From positions 1-5,232 of the forward strand of contig CAYUSU010000050.1 of assembly GCA_964447525.1 (NCBI GenBank): a stretch of DNA of 5,232 nucleotides. Reading direction: 5' to 3'. Positions 4,013-5,232 of this stretch are shown in pieces. This DNA comes from JAFGDH01 sp964447525. GTDB taxonomy: Archaea > Aenigmatarchaeota > Aenigmatarchaeia > QMZP01 > QMZT01. The stretch's first letter is position 1, and every line of letters begins with the position of its first letter. The notes beneath the pieces are model-generated. The model ran no database searches. It worked only from the letters and a program-made list of their open reading frames with translations, and was not told the DNA's origin. A program made the translations under genes and the position numbers.

Positions 4013-5232
4013 ATGATGGATGACATGGGCGGTTTCGGTTTTGATGCAGCAGAGGACTTCAGCATAGAGATGGGAGACCTTAAAATCAAGAAGAAAAAGA
4101 GGTTCAACGAGATATGGACCACCGGGGACGGGGGAAGTATCGGTTCCGGTCCCCTGATACACGAAAACATTCTCTATGTGGGGGCGCTGGACGGTTATGT
4201 TTACGCCGTGGATACGGAAACAGGGAAACTGATATGGAATTTCAAGACAAACGGCGGCATTTCCGGGGCGACTCCCGTAATTTATAATGACAAGTTATAT
4301 ATCGGATCCCACGACAAGAACCTTTACTGTCTGGAAAAGGAGACAGGAAAGGAGGTATGGAGATTCGAGACCGGCGGTGAGATATTCGCGTCATGCCTAG
4401 TGTCCGGGGAAAGGATATATTTCGGCAGCAGGGACAAGAACATTTATTGCATTGATCTGAATGGAAGCGAAATATGGAGATACCAGACTGGCGACAGCGT
4501 TGCGTCCTGTCCTGCGATTCACGAAGGAAGGATTTTCATGGGATGCTATGATGGTCATCTTTACTGTCTTTCGCTGGACGGAAGGGAATTATGGCGGTTC
4601 AAGACAGGTGGCAATGTGACCAACAAGCTCCCGTTCCTCATACAAGACAACGTTATTTACATGGGAAGCCATGACACCAATTTCTACGCGATAGACGTGA
4701 TTTCTGGAAAGGAAAGATGGAGATTCAAGACAGGGAATTCCGTGGTCTGCCGGCCCGTAATATCAGATGACAGGATGTATATCGTTTCATGGGATTCCAA
4801 CCTTTACTGTATTGATATGAACGGAAGGGAGATATGGCGTTTCCAGACAGGTGACAGGATAGGCAGCCTGGAGCCTGTCCTTCACAACGGAGTGATCTAT
4901 TTCCCTTCGGCCGATTCCAACGTATACGCCGTTTCGGTGGACCGGCAGGAGATATGGAAATTCCAGACAGGGGGTATGATATGGGGTTCCGTCGTTCTTA
5001 ACAACGATAAGCTTTATTTCGGTTCCTGGGATTGCTTCGTTTATTGTTTAAACCTGGACGGGGAAGAGATCTGGAGGTTCCAGACGTCCAATCGAAATCC
5101 ATGCGCCTTCCACGAAGACATCGAGATCGAGTTCAAGACCAGCGAAAACGACTTCTCCGAAACCGAGGAAGAGGAGAAATATTCCTCTGGTAGCGGGTCC
5201 ATGAACGTTAGCGACGATCTGCAGAGCCAGTA
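4013..5232 (+). CDS. Cytoplasmic PQQ-like eight-repeat beta-propeller protein (paralog 3), 3' end outside the window
   Basis: An open frame of 406 codons plus two bases (TA) runs off the right edge. A leader of about 35 residues ends in EDFSIEMGDLKIKKKKRFNEIW, which matches the leader of the other two propellers with a seven-residue longer start. Eight repeats follow to about residue 358 and are the most regular of the three proteins: LYIGSHDKNLYCLE, IYFGSRDKNIYCID, IYMGSHDTNFYAID and LYFGSWDCFVYCLN, each closed by an IWRFQTGG-type strand. An acidic linker (ETEEEEKYSSGSGS) leads to MNVSDDLQSQ, which parallels the NVSND and NVSED segments just before the SEYxxK tail in paralogs 1 and 2. There is no signal peptide or membrane segment. 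ATGs at 4013 and 4016 are equivalent candidates; a third at 4025 is less likely. It sits 8 bases behind the rubredoxin-like gene, so it is almost certainly co-transcribed with it. The fold call is firm; function is unknown. Confidence 0.92.
   Translation, partial: MMDDMGGFGFDAAEDFSIEMGDLKIKKKKRFNEIWTTGDGGSIGSGPLIHENILYVGALDGYVYAVDTETGKLIWNFKTNGGISGATPVIYNDKLYIGSHDKNLYCLEKETGKEVWRFETGGEIFASCLVSGERIYFGSRDKNIYCIDLNGSEIWRYQTGDSVASCPAIHEGRIFMGCYDGHLYCLSLDGRELWRFKTGGNVTNKLPFLIQDNVIYMGSHDTNFYAIDVISGKERWRFKTGNSVVCRPVISDDRMYIVSWDSNLYCIDMNGREIWRFQTGDRIGSLEPVLHNGVIYFPSADSNVYAVSVDRQEIWKFQTGGMIWGSVVLNNDKLYFGSWDCFVYCLNLDGEEIWRFQTSNRNPCAFHEDIEIEFKTSENDFSETEEEEKYSSGSGSMNVSDDLQSQ

Overview
The window looks archaeal. 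It has a TATA box about 26 bases upstream of an RNase P RNA, T-rich termination, apparently leaderless starts, GTGA/GGTG-type ribosome binding sites, a TrmB-type winged-helix regulator and many AGA/AGG/ATA codons. I cannot place it below domain level from the sequence alone.

Layout. Bases 1-50 hold the rnpB promoter. RNase P RNA fills about 51-413 and is followed by a T-rich terminator that merges into a probable promoter for the next gene. Two overlapping plus-strand genes (457-1695 and 1692-2927, sharing ATGA) encode paralogous eight-repeat PQQ-like beta-propellers. A TrmB-family regulator lies on the minus strand (3702-2905), and its 3' end overlaps the second propeller gene by 23 bases. 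A divergent intergenic region (3703-3818) carries two back-to-back TATA boxes around an imperfect 27-bp palindrome. Next come a small rubredoxin-like gene (3819-4004) and, 8 bases later, a third propeller gene (4013 onward) that runs off the right edge.

How the parts may fit together. The three propellers share one architecture: a conserved N-terminal segment of about 25 residues, eight propeller repeats with a highly conserved eighth repeat, and an acidic disordered-looking linker. The first two end in an identical 17-residue tail, a hexapeptide repeat of the form SEYxxK. None has a signal peptide or membrane segment, so they are predicted to be cytoplasmic, unlike secreted PQQ dehydrogenases or BamB. 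The two copies of the tail differ at six codons, all synonymous, which indicates selection on the peptide. The third protein is cut off inside what looks like the same tail. The regulator probably controls itself and the rubredoxin-propeller operon through the palindrome. Taken together this is a candidate uncharacterised cassette of cytoplasmic tail-tagged propellers, a rubredoxin-like protein and a dedicated regulator. Its biochemical role cannot be read from the sequence.
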